Source of the DNA: an uncultured Veillonella sp.
GTDB taxonomy: Bacteria > Bacillota > Negativicutes > Veillonellales > Veillonellaceae
DNA: 64,000 nt
Direction of reading: 5' to 3'
Assembly (NCBI RefSeq): GCF_934230905.1
Contig: NZ_CAKQFJ010000003.1
Coordinates: 37,408-101,407 of the forward strand
Each line of letters begins with the position of its first letter. The stretch's first letter is position 1. Positions 25,372-33,014 of this stretch are shown here, piece after piece. The notes under the pieces are model-generated. The model did not search any database. It saw only the letters and a list, made by a program, of their open reading frames with translations, and was not told where the DNA came from. The position numbers were made by a program, and so were the translations under genes.

Positions 25372-25498
25372 TATGTAATGTAGCCTTAAAAAAAGGATAT
25401 TCCCTATTTACGTCGAATATATTATGTATATTCCAAATTTTAAATAAATATTTCTATTAGTTCATTTTGTTTTCATTTTTTGGTATTAAATTATACGT

Positions 25499-25522
25499 AA
25501 GTAGATTGAGCAAAATCTACTT
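25499..25522 (+). promoter_or_regulatory. Hairpin in the leader of the PepSY gene
   Basis: AAGTAGATT and AATCTACTT pair perfectly around GAGCAA, 45 bases before the PepSY start. There is no T run, so it is more likely a 5' stabilising hairpin than a terminator. A TTATAC hexamer just upstream could be the -10. Confidence 0.4.
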
Positions 25523-25566
25523 GTGTGATTGCTATTAGGCAAAACCCTTTTATGGAGGTAATTAAC

Positions 25567-26160
25567 ATGAAAAAAGTAAATAATTTGTCTAAAGTATTAT
25601 GTGCTCTTGGCGTAAGCACAGTACTAGTAGCAGGTGTAGCATCTGCAGCACCAGCTTACCCAACTACTAGTTCTTGGAATGGCGTTGGTAGTGTAGCATC
25701 TCCTATGCAAAGTAGCGAAATCGACTACGTAGGTGCTGTTACTACATTACATCGCTACTATCCAGATGCAATGGTTACTTCTATTTCCTATGATGCAAAA
25801 CATCATCCAACTTACGAAGTAGAAGCATATACTAAGACACAAAAAGTAGAAATGAAAATTGATGAAGCAACAGGCCAAGTTGTTTCTAATCAAGCCAAAT
25901 CCATCAGTGCGTGGAACAAATTAAAGAAATCTAACAGCTTTAATCCACAAAATACAATTACACCAGAAACTGCTGAAACAAAAGCTATCGAACGCGTAGG
26001 CAGTGATTTCCAAACAATGGAATGGGAATTGAAAATGGAAGGCAACAAAGTAGTTTACAGCTTAGATATGACTAACGGTGGCGACAAAAAAGCTGACGTT
26101 AAGATCGATGCTGTTTCCGGCAAAGTTCTTAGTGCTAAAGTAAAAACAACAAAATACTAA
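25567..26160 (+). CDS. Small secreted PepSY-domain protein
   Basis: 197 residues from the ATG at 25567, with TGGAGG eight bases upstream. A signal peptide (about 28 residues, ending VASAAPA) is followed by two PepSY-like units: EIDYVGAVTTLHRYYPDAM to IDEATGQVVS, and ITPETAETKAIERVG to IDAVSGKVLSAKV. PepSY domains are found in periplasmic or surface proteins and are proposed to inhibit peptidases or bind ligands. It is a lone gene with a hairpin leader and a structured 3' region, features of an abundant transcript. Strong initiation and a compact exported fold suggest an abundant envelope protein; its role is unknown. Confidence 0.82.
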   Translation: MKKVNNLSKVLCALGVSTVLVAGVASAAPAYPTTSSWNGVGSVASPMQSSEIDYVGAVTTLHRYYPDAMVTSISYDAKHHPTYEVEAYTKTQKVEMKIDEATGQVVSNQAKSISAWNKLKKSNSFNPQNTITPETAETKAIERVGSDFQTMEWELKMEGNKVVYSLDMTNGGDKKADVKIDAVSGKVLSAKVKTTKY

Positions 26161-26169
26161 GCACAAACT

Positions 26170-26207
26170 ATATATTATATAGATTACCTAACCGCTATAT
26201 AATATAT
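26170..26207 (+). repeat. 12-bp perfect inverted repeat after the PepSY gene
   Basis: ATATATTATATA and TATATAATATAT pair around 14 bases, starting ten bases after the stop. It may protect the mRNA 3' end or be incidental in AT-rich sequence. The rest of the 320-base gap to metY is A/C-rich, with CACACA-type runs near 26280-26300 and two terminators. Confidence 0.4.
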
Positions 26208-26304
26208 CTCTCCAATTTCTTAACACACTCATAAAACTAAACACTCATAAAAACTATACACACATAAAACAAACCCTTTTAACACACACACATATACACA
26301 TACT

Positions 26305-26340
26305 AAAAGGCCTTGAATGATCAAATTCAAGGCCTTTTTC
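26305..26340 (+). terminator. Intrinsic terminator of the PepSY gene
   Basis: AAAAGGCCTTGAAT and ATTCAAGGCCTTTT form a 14-bp perfect stem around GATCAA, ending in TTTTT. Confidence 0.85.
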
Positions 26341-26367
26341 TTATATCTACGAATAAAAAAAGATGAC

Positions 26368-26414
26368 AAAAAGGCTGTACCAAATAGTATTACTATATTC
26401 CGGTACAGCCTTTT
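26368..26414 (-). terminator. Intrinsic terminator of metY
   Basis: AAAAAGGCTGTACC (26368-26381) and GGTACAGCCTTTT (26402-26414) pair perfectly. Read on the minus strand the hairpin ends in TTTTTGTC, as expected downstream of metY. Confidence 0.75.
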
Positions 26415-26484
26415 ATACAGGTTTTTCTTTTTATGTTCTATAGATTTTTATGGAGTTATGCTTTAAGGAGTTTAGAAGTTAAGA

Positions 26485-27756
26485 TTAAGCTTTATCCAAT
26501 GCTTGGGAAAGGTCTTCAATAATATCATCAATATTTTCAAGACCAACAGATAAGCGAATCATGTCTGGAGTTACACCAGCAGATTTTTGTTGTTCTTCAT
26601 TAAGTTGTGCATGTGTTGTGGATGCTGGATGAATAACAAGAGACTTAGCGTCTGCTACATTCGCAAGGTTGGAGAAGATTTCTAATGCATCAACTAACTT
26701 GATACCAGCTTCTTTACCACCTTTAACGCCAAATGTAAATACAGCACCTACCCCTTTAGGAAAATATTTATTCGCTAATTCTTTATATTTGCTGTCTTCT
26801 AATTCAGGATAATTTACCCATGCTACTTTAGGATGATTATGCAAGAATTCAACAACCTTACGAGTATTTTCAACATGACGTTCTACACGCAAGGACAATG
26901 TTTCAATACCTTGCAAAATTTGCCATGCTGCTAGAGGTGTAATACATGCACCTGTATCACGAAGTAATTGTGCACGAATTTTTACAGTAAAAGGAATTGG
27001 TAAATCGCCATATACTAAACCATTATAATGTTCATCGCCTTCAACGAAGCTAGGGTATTTACCAGATGCTTTATAATCAAATTTACCAGATTCTACCACT
27101 ACACCAGCCAAAGTTGTACCATGACCACCAAGATATTTAGTAGCAGAATGAACTACTACGTCAGCACCATGTTCTAATGGACGGAACAAATATGGGGATG
27201 CAAATGTATTATCTACGATTAAGATAATATTATGTTTATGTGCAATATCCGCTACAGCTTGAACATCAATAAGGTTGATACCAGGGTTACCGATAGTTTC
27301 GATATATACAGCTTTAGTATTGTCATCAATAGCTGCTTCAAATTCTTCCAAATTGTCAGAATTAACAAATTTAGTTTTAATACCAAAGCGAGGTAATGTA
27401 GAGGTAAATAAATTATATGTACCACCATATAATGTAGAAGCGGCTACGATATTATCACCTGCACTTGCTACATTCAAAACAGAGTACGTAATCGCTGCAG
27501 AACCAGATGCTACAGCAATACCACCAGCACCACCTTCAAGTTGAGCTACACGAGCATCTAACACATCAGTAGTCGGATTACCAAGACGAGAATAAATACC
27601 ACCAGGATTAGTCAATGCAAAACGGCCAGCTGCTTCTTCTGCATCTTTAAATACAAAAGATGTTGTTTGGTAAATAGGTACTACACGAGAACCTGTTGGA
27701 TCTACCGTATGACCAGCATGTAATTGTAATGTTTCAAATTTATATTGTTTGCTCAT
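26485..27756 (-). CDS. metY: O-acetylhomoserine sulfhydrylase MetY
   Basis: A PLP enzyme that makes homocysteine from O-acetylhomoserine and sulfide. The start is the ATG at 27756 (MSKQYKFETLQLHAG) with GGGAG nine bases upstream; the longer reading to 27795 lacks one. About 423 residues, the usual MetY length, longer than MetB. The PLP lysine is in VHSATKYLGGHGTTLAG, and TSFVFKDAEEAAGRFAL and YSRLGNPTTDVLDARVA are typical. It is transcribed separately from the upstream metA unit. The MetA at 28010-28969 has the residue expected for acetyl-CoA, so it would provide the O-acetylhomoserine this enzyme uses. Confidence 0.93.
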   Translation of the reverse strand: MSKQYKFETLQLHAGHTVDPTGSRVVPIYQTTSFVFKDAEEAAGRFALTNPGGIYSRLGNPTTDVLDARVAQLEGGAGGIAVASGSAAITYSVLNVASAGDNIVAASTLYGGTYNLFTSTLPRFGIKTKFVNSDNLEEFEAAIDDNTKAVYIETIGNPGINLIDVQAVADIAHKHNIILIVDNTFASPYLFRPLEHGADVVVHSATKYLGGHGTTLAGVVVESGKFDYKASGKYPSFVEGDEHYNGLVYGDLPIPFTVKIRAQLLRDTGACITPLAAWQILQGIETLSLRVERHVENTRKVVEFLHNHPKVAWVNYPELEDSKYKELANKYFPKGVGAVFTFGVKGGKEAGIKLVDALEIFSNLANVADAKSLVIHPASTTHAQLNEEQQKSAGVTPDMIRLSVGLENIDDIIEDLSQALDKA

Positions 27757-27918
27757 CAAATTCAACTCCCATTCATATAAAGGAATAAACTTCATTTCTT
27801 ATGCCTATTATATTACTATGTTTTAAAAAATATGTCCACAACTTTTTACAATATATTCTCCATAACTATAAGCTATGGCAAAAATTTTGGCGCCCTTTAA
27901 ATATAATATTGATATAAA

Positions 27919-27995
27919 GAACCTGTGGGACATCAAAACGACTTCGGGCTCCGCTTTAGCGCAGTAACATATCGGCTTTGATGTCCCACAGGTTC
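27919..27995. repeat. Palindromic element, copy A (long stem, conserved core)
   Basis: A perfect 19-bp stem, GAACCTGTGGGACATCAAA against TTTGATGTCCCACAGGTTC, encloses a 39-base core that starts ACGACTTCGGGCTCCGC and ends TCGGC. The same core recurs at 39112-39149 with different stem arms. It lies between metA and metY, and the minus-strand reading ends TTCTTTATATC, so it may also terminate metA. The remainder of the 253-base gap holds no gene. Confidence 0.75.
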
Positions 27996-28009
27996 GAATA
28001 CTAATGTAT

Positions 28010-28969
28010 TTAAATATAAGCACCAAAATTTTTATCTCGTTCAAATTTCATCTTCTGAATTTGCTCAATAATATATGGTGTTTCTTGATATACATAATAA
28101 TTTAACCAATTTGTAAATAACAATGTACTAACTGATCTCCACCTCATAATTGGGCGTTGTTTAGGGTCGTCATCGGGAAAATAATTCTCTGGCACTGCAA
28201 TATCATCACCTTTAGTAAGATCTCTCTCATACTCACGTTTAAGGGTATCCCAATCATACTCAGAGTGACCAAAGACAAAAATATGTTTATTATCCAAACT
28301 ACGGACAATAGCAGCTCCTGTAGGATCAGATCCAGCTAATAATTCTAATTCTCGATGCTCGTTAATTTGCTCTAATGGAACTGTAGTATGTCGAGAATGT
28401 GGCATCCAAAATTTTTCATCAAAACCACGCAATAAAACCGGTTGATCATTATAAATATCATGCTCATAAACACCAAATAACTTCGAGTCCATAATTTGTT
28501 TATCAATGCCAAAATGATGATATAAACCAGCTTGTGCGCCCCAACAAATATAGAACGTAGAATATACGTGGTCTTCACTCCAGTCCATAATTTCCACGAG
28601 TTCATCCCAATAATCAACGTCTTCAAAAGGCATCAATTCTACAGGAGCACCTGTAATGATCAAGCCATCAAAGAACTTATCTTTAACCTCATCAAATGTG
28701 CGATAGAATGTATCTAAATATTCTTCGTCTACATTCTTGGATTTTCGAGATGCGGTGTGCAAAAAAGTTAGATTCACTTGTAATGGGCTATTACTAAGAG
28801 CACGAAGGATTTGCGTTTCCGTAACTTCTTTTGTAGGCATCAAATTAACAAGTAAAATTTGAAGAGGCCGAATTTGCTGGGTTTCAGCTCGTTCCGTATC
28901 CATCACAAAAATATTCTCTTGTGCTAACTTTGTTATAGCCGGTAAATTCTTAATAACTTTAATTGGCAT
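28010..28969 (-). CDS. metA: Homoserine O-acetyltransferase, MetA family
   Basis: 319 residues of the MetA/HTS fold. The catalytic Cys is in FYICWGAQAGLYHHFG, the His in VFGHSEYDWDTL, and the Glu in the following helix. Residue 111 (TGAPVE) is Glu. In Bacillus cereus MetA this Glu specifies acetyl-CoA, while Gly at the same place in E. coli specifies succinyl-CoA, so an acetyltransferase is predicted despite the succinyltransferase family name. It is the last gene of a metB-like, patB, metA operon, with an 11-base gap from patB, and GGAGG upstream of its ATG. It activates homoserine for MetY and the MetB-like enzyme. Confidence 0.92.
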   Translation of the reverse strand: MPIKVIKNLPAITKLAQENIFVMDTERAETQQIRPLQILLVNLMPTKEVTETQILRALSNSPLQVNLTFLHTASRKSKNVDEEYLDTFYRTFDEVKDKFFDGLIITGAPVELMPFEDVDYWDELVEIMDWSEDHVYSTFYICWGAQAGLYHHFGIDKQIMDSKLFGVYEHDIYNDQPVLLRGFDEKFWMPHSRHTTVPLEQINEHRELELLAGSDPTGAAIVRSLDNKHIFVFGHSEYDWDTLKREYERDLTKGDDIAVPENYFPDDDPKQRPIMRWRSVSTLLFTNWLNYYVYQETPYIIEQIQKMKFERDKNFGAYI

Positions 28970-28980
28970 TGTGAAACCTC

Positions 28981-30165
28981 CTAAAACTCTTTAGCATCAT
29001 AAGCGCGACGCAATGCCTCTAAACCTTCCATCAATGTAGCACGCGGACAAGCCACATTAATACGTTCAAACTTTTCACCATCTTTACCAAACATGGACCC
29101 ACTATCTAACCATAGTTTTGCATCATTTAACAACCATTGTTCACGTTCCTTTGGCGTCAATGGCAATGCAGAGCAATCAAACCACATGAGATAAGTCCCT
29201 TCAGGACGGTACATGTGAAGCTTTGGTAAATATTTTTTGAAATAATCAAGAGTATATTGAATATTACCTTGAATATATTCTTTTAATTCATCAAGCCATG
29301 GTCCCCCAACTTCATAAGCACCTTGGCATCCTACTAATCCCATAGTATTTAATTGACTATATCCTGCACGATCAATCTCTTTAATAAATCGGCGGCGCAA
29401 GGAATCATTAGGGATGAAAATATTAGATACTTGTAATCCTGCAATATTAAAGGACTTACTAGGCGCTGTACAAACGATGCAATGCTCAGCATAACTTTCA
29501 CCTAGATTAGCAAAAACCGTATGCTTATGACCATTCCACACAAAATCTGCATGAATTTCATCGCTAATAATAATCACATTATGTTTAATGCAAATATCAC
29601 CAAGTCGTTTCAACTCATCTTCAGTCCATACACGTCCTACAGGATTATGCGGATTACAGAGCAAAAACAATGTCACATTATGCTCAATGATAGCCCGTTC
29701 CACACCTTCAAAATCAATGGTATACCTATCCTCGCCTTGAATTAAAGGAACGTTAATCAAGTTACGGTCATTATCATCAATCACCATACTAAATGGATAA
29801 TATACAGGCTGATTAATGAGCACACCGTCTCCTTCCTTAGTGAAAGCACGCACTGCCATAGCAAGAGCAAACACAACACCAGGTGTTTTCACCAGCCATT
29901 TTTTATCAATATTCCAATTAAAACGGCTAGCGAACCATTGTTTTAGAACATTAAAATATGCATCATCTGACTCTGTATATCCGAAAATACCATGATTAAC
30001 ACGTTCTAACAAGACTTGCTTTAGTTCACCAGGAATTTCAAAGTCCATATCTGCTACCCAAAATGGTAATACATCAGCAGGTTTACCACGTTGTACAGCA
30101 AAATCATATTTCAAAGACTTCGTATGCTTACGATCTACGATTTTGTCAAAATTATATCGGCCCAT
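28981..30165 (-). CDS. patB: PatB/MalY-type PLP C-S lyase (cystathionine beta-lyase)
   Basis: 394 residues of the class I/II aminotransferase fold. It starts MGRYNFDKIVDRKHTKSLKYD and has LPFWVADMDFE, CNPHNPVGRVWT, SDEIHADFVW and the PLP lysine in TAPSKSFNIAGLQ. This subfamily cleaves cystathionine or cysteine to homocysteine or sulfide, pyruvate and ammonia; in oral bacteria such enzymes generate hydrogen sulfide. It lies between the MetB-like gene and metA with 11-12 base gaps. A beta-lyase in the operon fits interconversion of cysteine and methionine. An aminotransferase role cannot be excluded. Confidence 0.87.
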   Translation of the reverse strand: MGRYNFDKIVDRKHTKSLKYDFAVQRGKPADVLPFWVADMDFEIPGELKQVLLERVNHGIFGYTESDDAYFNVLKQWFASRFNWNIDKKWLVKTPGVVFALAMAVRAFTKEGDGVLINQPVYYPFSMVIDDNDRNLINVPLIQGEDRYTIDFEGVERAIIEHNVTLFLLCNPHNPVGRVWTEDELKRLGDICIKHNVIIISDEIHADFVWNGHKHTVFANLGESYAEHCIVCTAPSKSFNIAGLQVSNIFIPNDSLRRRFIKEIDRAGYSQLNTMGLVGCQGAYEVGGPWLDELKEYIQGNIQYTLDYFKKYLPKLHMYRPEGTYLMWFDCSALPLTPKEREQWLLNDAKLWLDSGSMFGKDGEKFERINVACPRATLMEGLEALRRAYDAKEF

Positions 30166-30177
30166 ATTAGCCTCCTT

Positions 30178-31311
30178 TTATTTATTGAAAGCTTGTGCTA
30201 AATCAGCAATCAAATCGTCAGTATCTTCAATACCAACGGACAGACGCAATAAACGGCGCGTAATACCTTTACGTTCTGCATCCTCTGGTTTTAAGTCAGG
30301 ATGTGTTTGTGTAACAGGATATGTCAATAAGGATTCAGTACCGCCTAAACTTTCAGCAAATTGTATCAATTGAATCCCTTCTAGCACTTGTTTTGCCGTT
30401 TCTTCACTATCTACTTCAAAAGATAACATGCCACCAAAACCCGTAGTTTGAGATTTATTCACTTCATAACCGGGATGTTCTGGAAGGCCTGGAAATAACA
30501 CCTTTGTTACCTTTGGTTCTTGTTTCAACCACTCTGCAAGAGCAATGGCATTTTTTTGATGCTGTTCCATGCGCAGTGCCAATGTTTTAATACCACGAAT
30601 AACGAGCCAGCTATCGAATGCGGACAAGCAAGCACCTATCGTTTTATAAATAAGACGTAGTTGAGCTGCCAAATCATCATCTTTCACAATAGTAAAACCA
30701 GAAATCACATCATGGTGGCCCCCGATAAATTTCGTACCACTATGCACAACAATATCAGCGCCCAATGTTAATGGTTTTTGGAAATAAGGACTTAAAAATG
30801 TATTATCAATAATAACAAGTGCATTATGGTCATGTGCTATTTTACTTAACGCACGTATATCTGTAATCTCCATCATTGGATTAGTCGGTGTTTCTATATA
30901 AACAGCTTTAGTATTAGGTTTAAAAGCCGCTTGTACAGCATCAAGGTCTGATGTCCCTACATAAGTAAATTCAACACCATTCTGTTCATAAATATTAGTG
31001 AATAATCGAATGGAGCCACCATACAAGTCGTCCCCTAAAATAACATGATCTCCTGGCGAGAACAAATGAAATACTGCATCAACAGCAGCCATACCAGAAG
31101 AAAACGCAATCGCTTCCGTACCTTCTTCCAATCCAGCAATTTGTACTTCAAGACGATCACGAGTTGGATTGGACTCACGCGTATATTGGAATCCTGTTGT
31201 TTCACCTAAACCAGGATGTGTAAATGTACTGGACATATAAATTGCTGGAGAGATGGCTCCTGTACTATCCGGTCTACCACTACCGTGAACACATTTTGTA
31301 TTAAACTTCAT
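30178..31311 (-). CDS. Trans-sulfuration PLP enzyme, MetB/MccB type
   Basis: 377 residues of the Cys/Met metabolism PLP family. Seen motifs: KCVHGSGRPDSTGAISPAIY, YTRESNPTRDRLE, SSGMAAVDAVF, and VHSGTKFIGGHHDVISG with the PLP lysine. Its length and the SLGGTESLLTYPVTQTH tail match cystathionine gamma-synthase or gamma-lyase; the sequence alone does not separate these. It is the first gene of the met operon behind a TTGACT/TATAAT promoter, followed by patB. Gamma-synthase would use O-acetylhomoserine from MetA; gamma-lyase would make cysteine. Confidence 0.88.
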   Translation of the reverse strand: MKFNTKCVHGSGRPDSTGAISPAIYMSSTFTHPGLGETTGFQYTRESNPTRDRLEVQIAGLEEGTEAIAFSSGMAAVDAVFHLFSPGDHVILGDDLYGGSIRLFTNIYEQNGVEFTYVGTSDLDAVQAAFKPNTKAVYIETPTNPMMEITDIRALSKIAHDHNALVIIDNTFLSPYFQKPLTLGADIVVHSGTKFIGGHHDVISGFTIVKDDDLAAQLRLIYKTIGACLSAFDSWLVIRGIKTLALRMEQHQKNAIALAEWLKQEPKVTKVLFPGLPEHPGYEVNKSQTTGFGGMLSFEVDSEETAKQVLEGIQLIQFAESLGGTESLLTYPVTQTHPDLKPEDAERKGITRRLLRLSVGIEDTDDLIADLAQAFNK

Positions 31312-31327
31312 CGTATCGTCTCCTTAC

Positions 31328-31353
31328 ATATATCTGATGAGATATATTCCTAT
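31328..31353. promoter_or_regulatory. Inverted repeat and ATATATTCCTA half-site in the met leader
   Basis: ATATATCT and AGATATAT pair around GATG beside the ribosome-binding site of the MetB-like gene. Overlapping it is ATATATTCCTA, identical to one half of the dyad that straddles the cysE promoter at 55030-55061. A shared sulfur regulator is an inference. Confidence 0.4.
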
Positions 31354-31441
31354 ACACAATCATATCAACAGGCATTATAATTCCTGCATATAACTAGGGT
31401 ATAATAATCCCACTACAAAACTATAGTATTATAATATATCT

Positions 31442-31471
31442 ATTATAAGAAAGTACTCTGTGCTTAGTCAA
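31442..31471 (-). promoter_or_regulatory. Promoter of the metB-like/patB/metA operon
   Basis: TTGACT (31466-31471) and TATAAT (31442-31447) on the minus strand are spaced 18 bases, giving a leader of roughly 120 bases. No SAM riboswitch or T-box motif was recognised in it. With the terminator at 31555-31608 this accounts for most of the 311-base gap. Confidence 0.65.
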
Positions 31472-31554
31472 TTAAAAGGCTTTCTATATACCTCAATACA
31501 ACGCATTCAGTCATATGTATTTTGAATGAGTTGTCATAACTTTTAGTTTTTTAC

Positions 31555-31608
31555 AAAAAAAAGTTTGTAACTGAAATGCATTTTTCACATTCTGTTACAA
31601 ACTTTTTT
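31555..31608 (-). terminator. Intrinsic terminator of the first DUF805 gene
   Basis: An A-rich start with AAGTTTGTAAC pairs with GTTACAAACTTTTTT. Both ends are T-rich on exit, so it could act in both directions; on the minus strand it closes the 31623-32249 gene. Confidence 0.8.
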
Positions 31609-31622
31609 ATTATATATATTTT

Positions 31623-32249
31623 TTAAGACGCCAACATCCAATCCACTAATATCCACAAAACAATGAGAGTCACTACAAGTCCCATCGTTAATATTGTAGA
31701 TGGTGTTGCATCAATAAAACCATATTTATGTGCCATTTGCTTGGTAATAATTTCTGTTCCAGTTGGGGCTCCAAAACGATTGCTCACTGTTTTACCAGGT
31801 AACGCCATTAAGATGAGTACTACAGGAATTCCTACAAAAGGAACCAGGGCTAATAAAATAGGCCACCCTGACCACCCTACATCATGTAAACGCCGAACGG
31901 CAACAGCTACACCTGGGATGATAAACCCAATCGACAAGACAAAAAGTATAACCAAGCCCAAACTAACGCCAGTTGTTCCCGATACAGGTGTGACACAACT
32001 AATAGCAGCACATATAAACAATATAATTGCTACGATTAATTGATAGATAAGCATAAAATGCCAATATTCACCGCGACTAGCACGGCCCTCAAAATCCGCA
32101 TATTTATGAACTACACAATTTTTGAAATTTTCTATAAAGCCTAATTCATAGGCATCAAGTGGCAGTGGGATATTTTTCATATGCCTACAATACGGACAAT
32201 AACGCTCTGAAATAGATATTCTCTGCCCGCATTTTGGACAAGCACGCAT
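31623..32249 (-). CDS. Zinc-ribbon DUF805 membrane protein
   Basis: 208 residues. An N-terminal zinc ribbon (CPKCGQ, CPYC, residues 4-21) precedes a DUF805 domain marked by YADFEGRASRGEYWHFML and VAVRRLHDVGWSGWPIL, with hydrophobic helices at about 66-85, 95-118 and 128-148, and a last helix at the C-terminus (TMGLVVTLIVLWILVDWML). DUF805 proteins are inner-membrane proteins of unknown function. It is the last of three DUF805 genes in a row on this strand, but a terminator separates it from the two upstream, so it likely has its own promoter. Confidence 0.85.
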   Translation of the reverse strand: MRACPKCGQRISISERYCPYCRHMKNIPLPLDAYELGFIENFKNCVVHKYADFEGRASRGEYWHFMLIYQLIVAIILFICAAISCVTPVSGTTGVSLGLVILFVLSIGFIIPGVAVAVRRLHDVGWSGWPILLALVPFVGIPVVLILMALPGKTVSNRFGAPTGTEIITKQMAHKYGFIDATPSTILTMGLVVTLIVLWILVDWMLAS

Positions 32250-32392
32250 GCCAAACCTCTTTCTCTAATAAATCTATATCAATAATTACTATCTAAACAA
32301 AATCATTATATTCATCTATCATTCATTTTACAATATTTTTCAATATAGTCAATAAATCGACAGTTAAACTTTCATAAAATTTTCATATAAAA

Positions 32393-32426
32393 AAACCTCG
32401 TCTTACGCAACCGTAAAACGAGGTTT
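32393..32426 (-). terminator. Intrinsic terminator between DUF805 genes
   Basis: AAACCTCGT and ACGAGGTTT arms with an inner ACG/CGT pairing; the minus-strand exit is TTTTTTT. It closes the 32430-33005 gene. Confidence 0.85.
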
Positions 32427-32429
32427 CAT

Positions 32430-33005
32430 TTACAATACTCCTCTAGAGTTAAAAGATATCCATGCACTTGCAATAAACTGTTGGGTAAATATCCAGATAT
32501 ATAAAATAATAGCAAGAGCCCCCATCAATATATCTTCTCGTAATGTAGGTGTATGCTCTAATCCCACTTTCTGTTCCATAATAGGTGTAATAGCTGTATA
32601 TCCTGTTTTGTCCCCATACACATTAATAGCATTATCACCTTTTTTAACAAGATTAGATAAGAGCACAAAAACACCAATAATAGGAATAAAAACAAGGAGA
32701 AATGTCAAACCACTCTTTCCTACATCATGTAATCGACGACACGTAATAGCAAGAGTCGGCAAAAGGTAAATGAGATGTAATATAATAATGAGTGCCAATA
32801 TATAGTCGCTTACATCTGATGTATTGCCAAGAATCATGTCTACAATACTACTGAAAACCGCCATACCATCTAACACAATTTCACGACTCACTATAAAACG
32901 CCAAAACTCACTACGGCTAGCTCTACCAGAGAATATCGCATATTGTTTAAATCCACGTTTAATGGCCTCCATATAGCTCACATCATATATCATATTTTGA
33001 TCCAT
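32430..33005 (-). CDS. DUF805 membrane protein
   Basis: 191 residues, essentially a bare DUF805 domain: FKQYAIFSGRASRSEFWRF at the start of the domain, helices near 50-70, 75-95 and 105-125, and ITCRRLHDVGKSGLTFLL between helices. The C-terminal 40 residues contain another helix (DILMGALAIILYIWIFT). It starts nine bases after the larger DUF805 gene and must share its transcript. Function unknown; it is clearly paralogous to both neighbours. Confidence 0.85.
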   Translation of the reverse strand: MDQNMIYDVSYMEAIKRGFKQYAIFSGRASRSEFWRFIVSREIVLDGMAVFSSIVDMILGNTSDVSDYILALIIILHLIYLLPTLAITCRRLHDVGKSGLTFLLVFIPIIGVFVLLSNLVKKGDNAINVYGDKTGYTAITPIMEQKVGLEHTPTLREDILMGALAIILYIWIFTQQFIASAWISFNSRGVL

Positions 33006-33014
33006 AGGCCCTCC

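Noticed and set aside
27919..27995. Integron attC site
   Set aside because: The conserved part is the head rather than the ends, no GTTRRRY core was found and no integrase is present.
31312..31441. Possible SAM riboswitch or T-box in the met operon leader
   Set aside because: No GGTGGTACC-like T-box and no S-box core were seen; only a short hairpin and AT-rich sequence.
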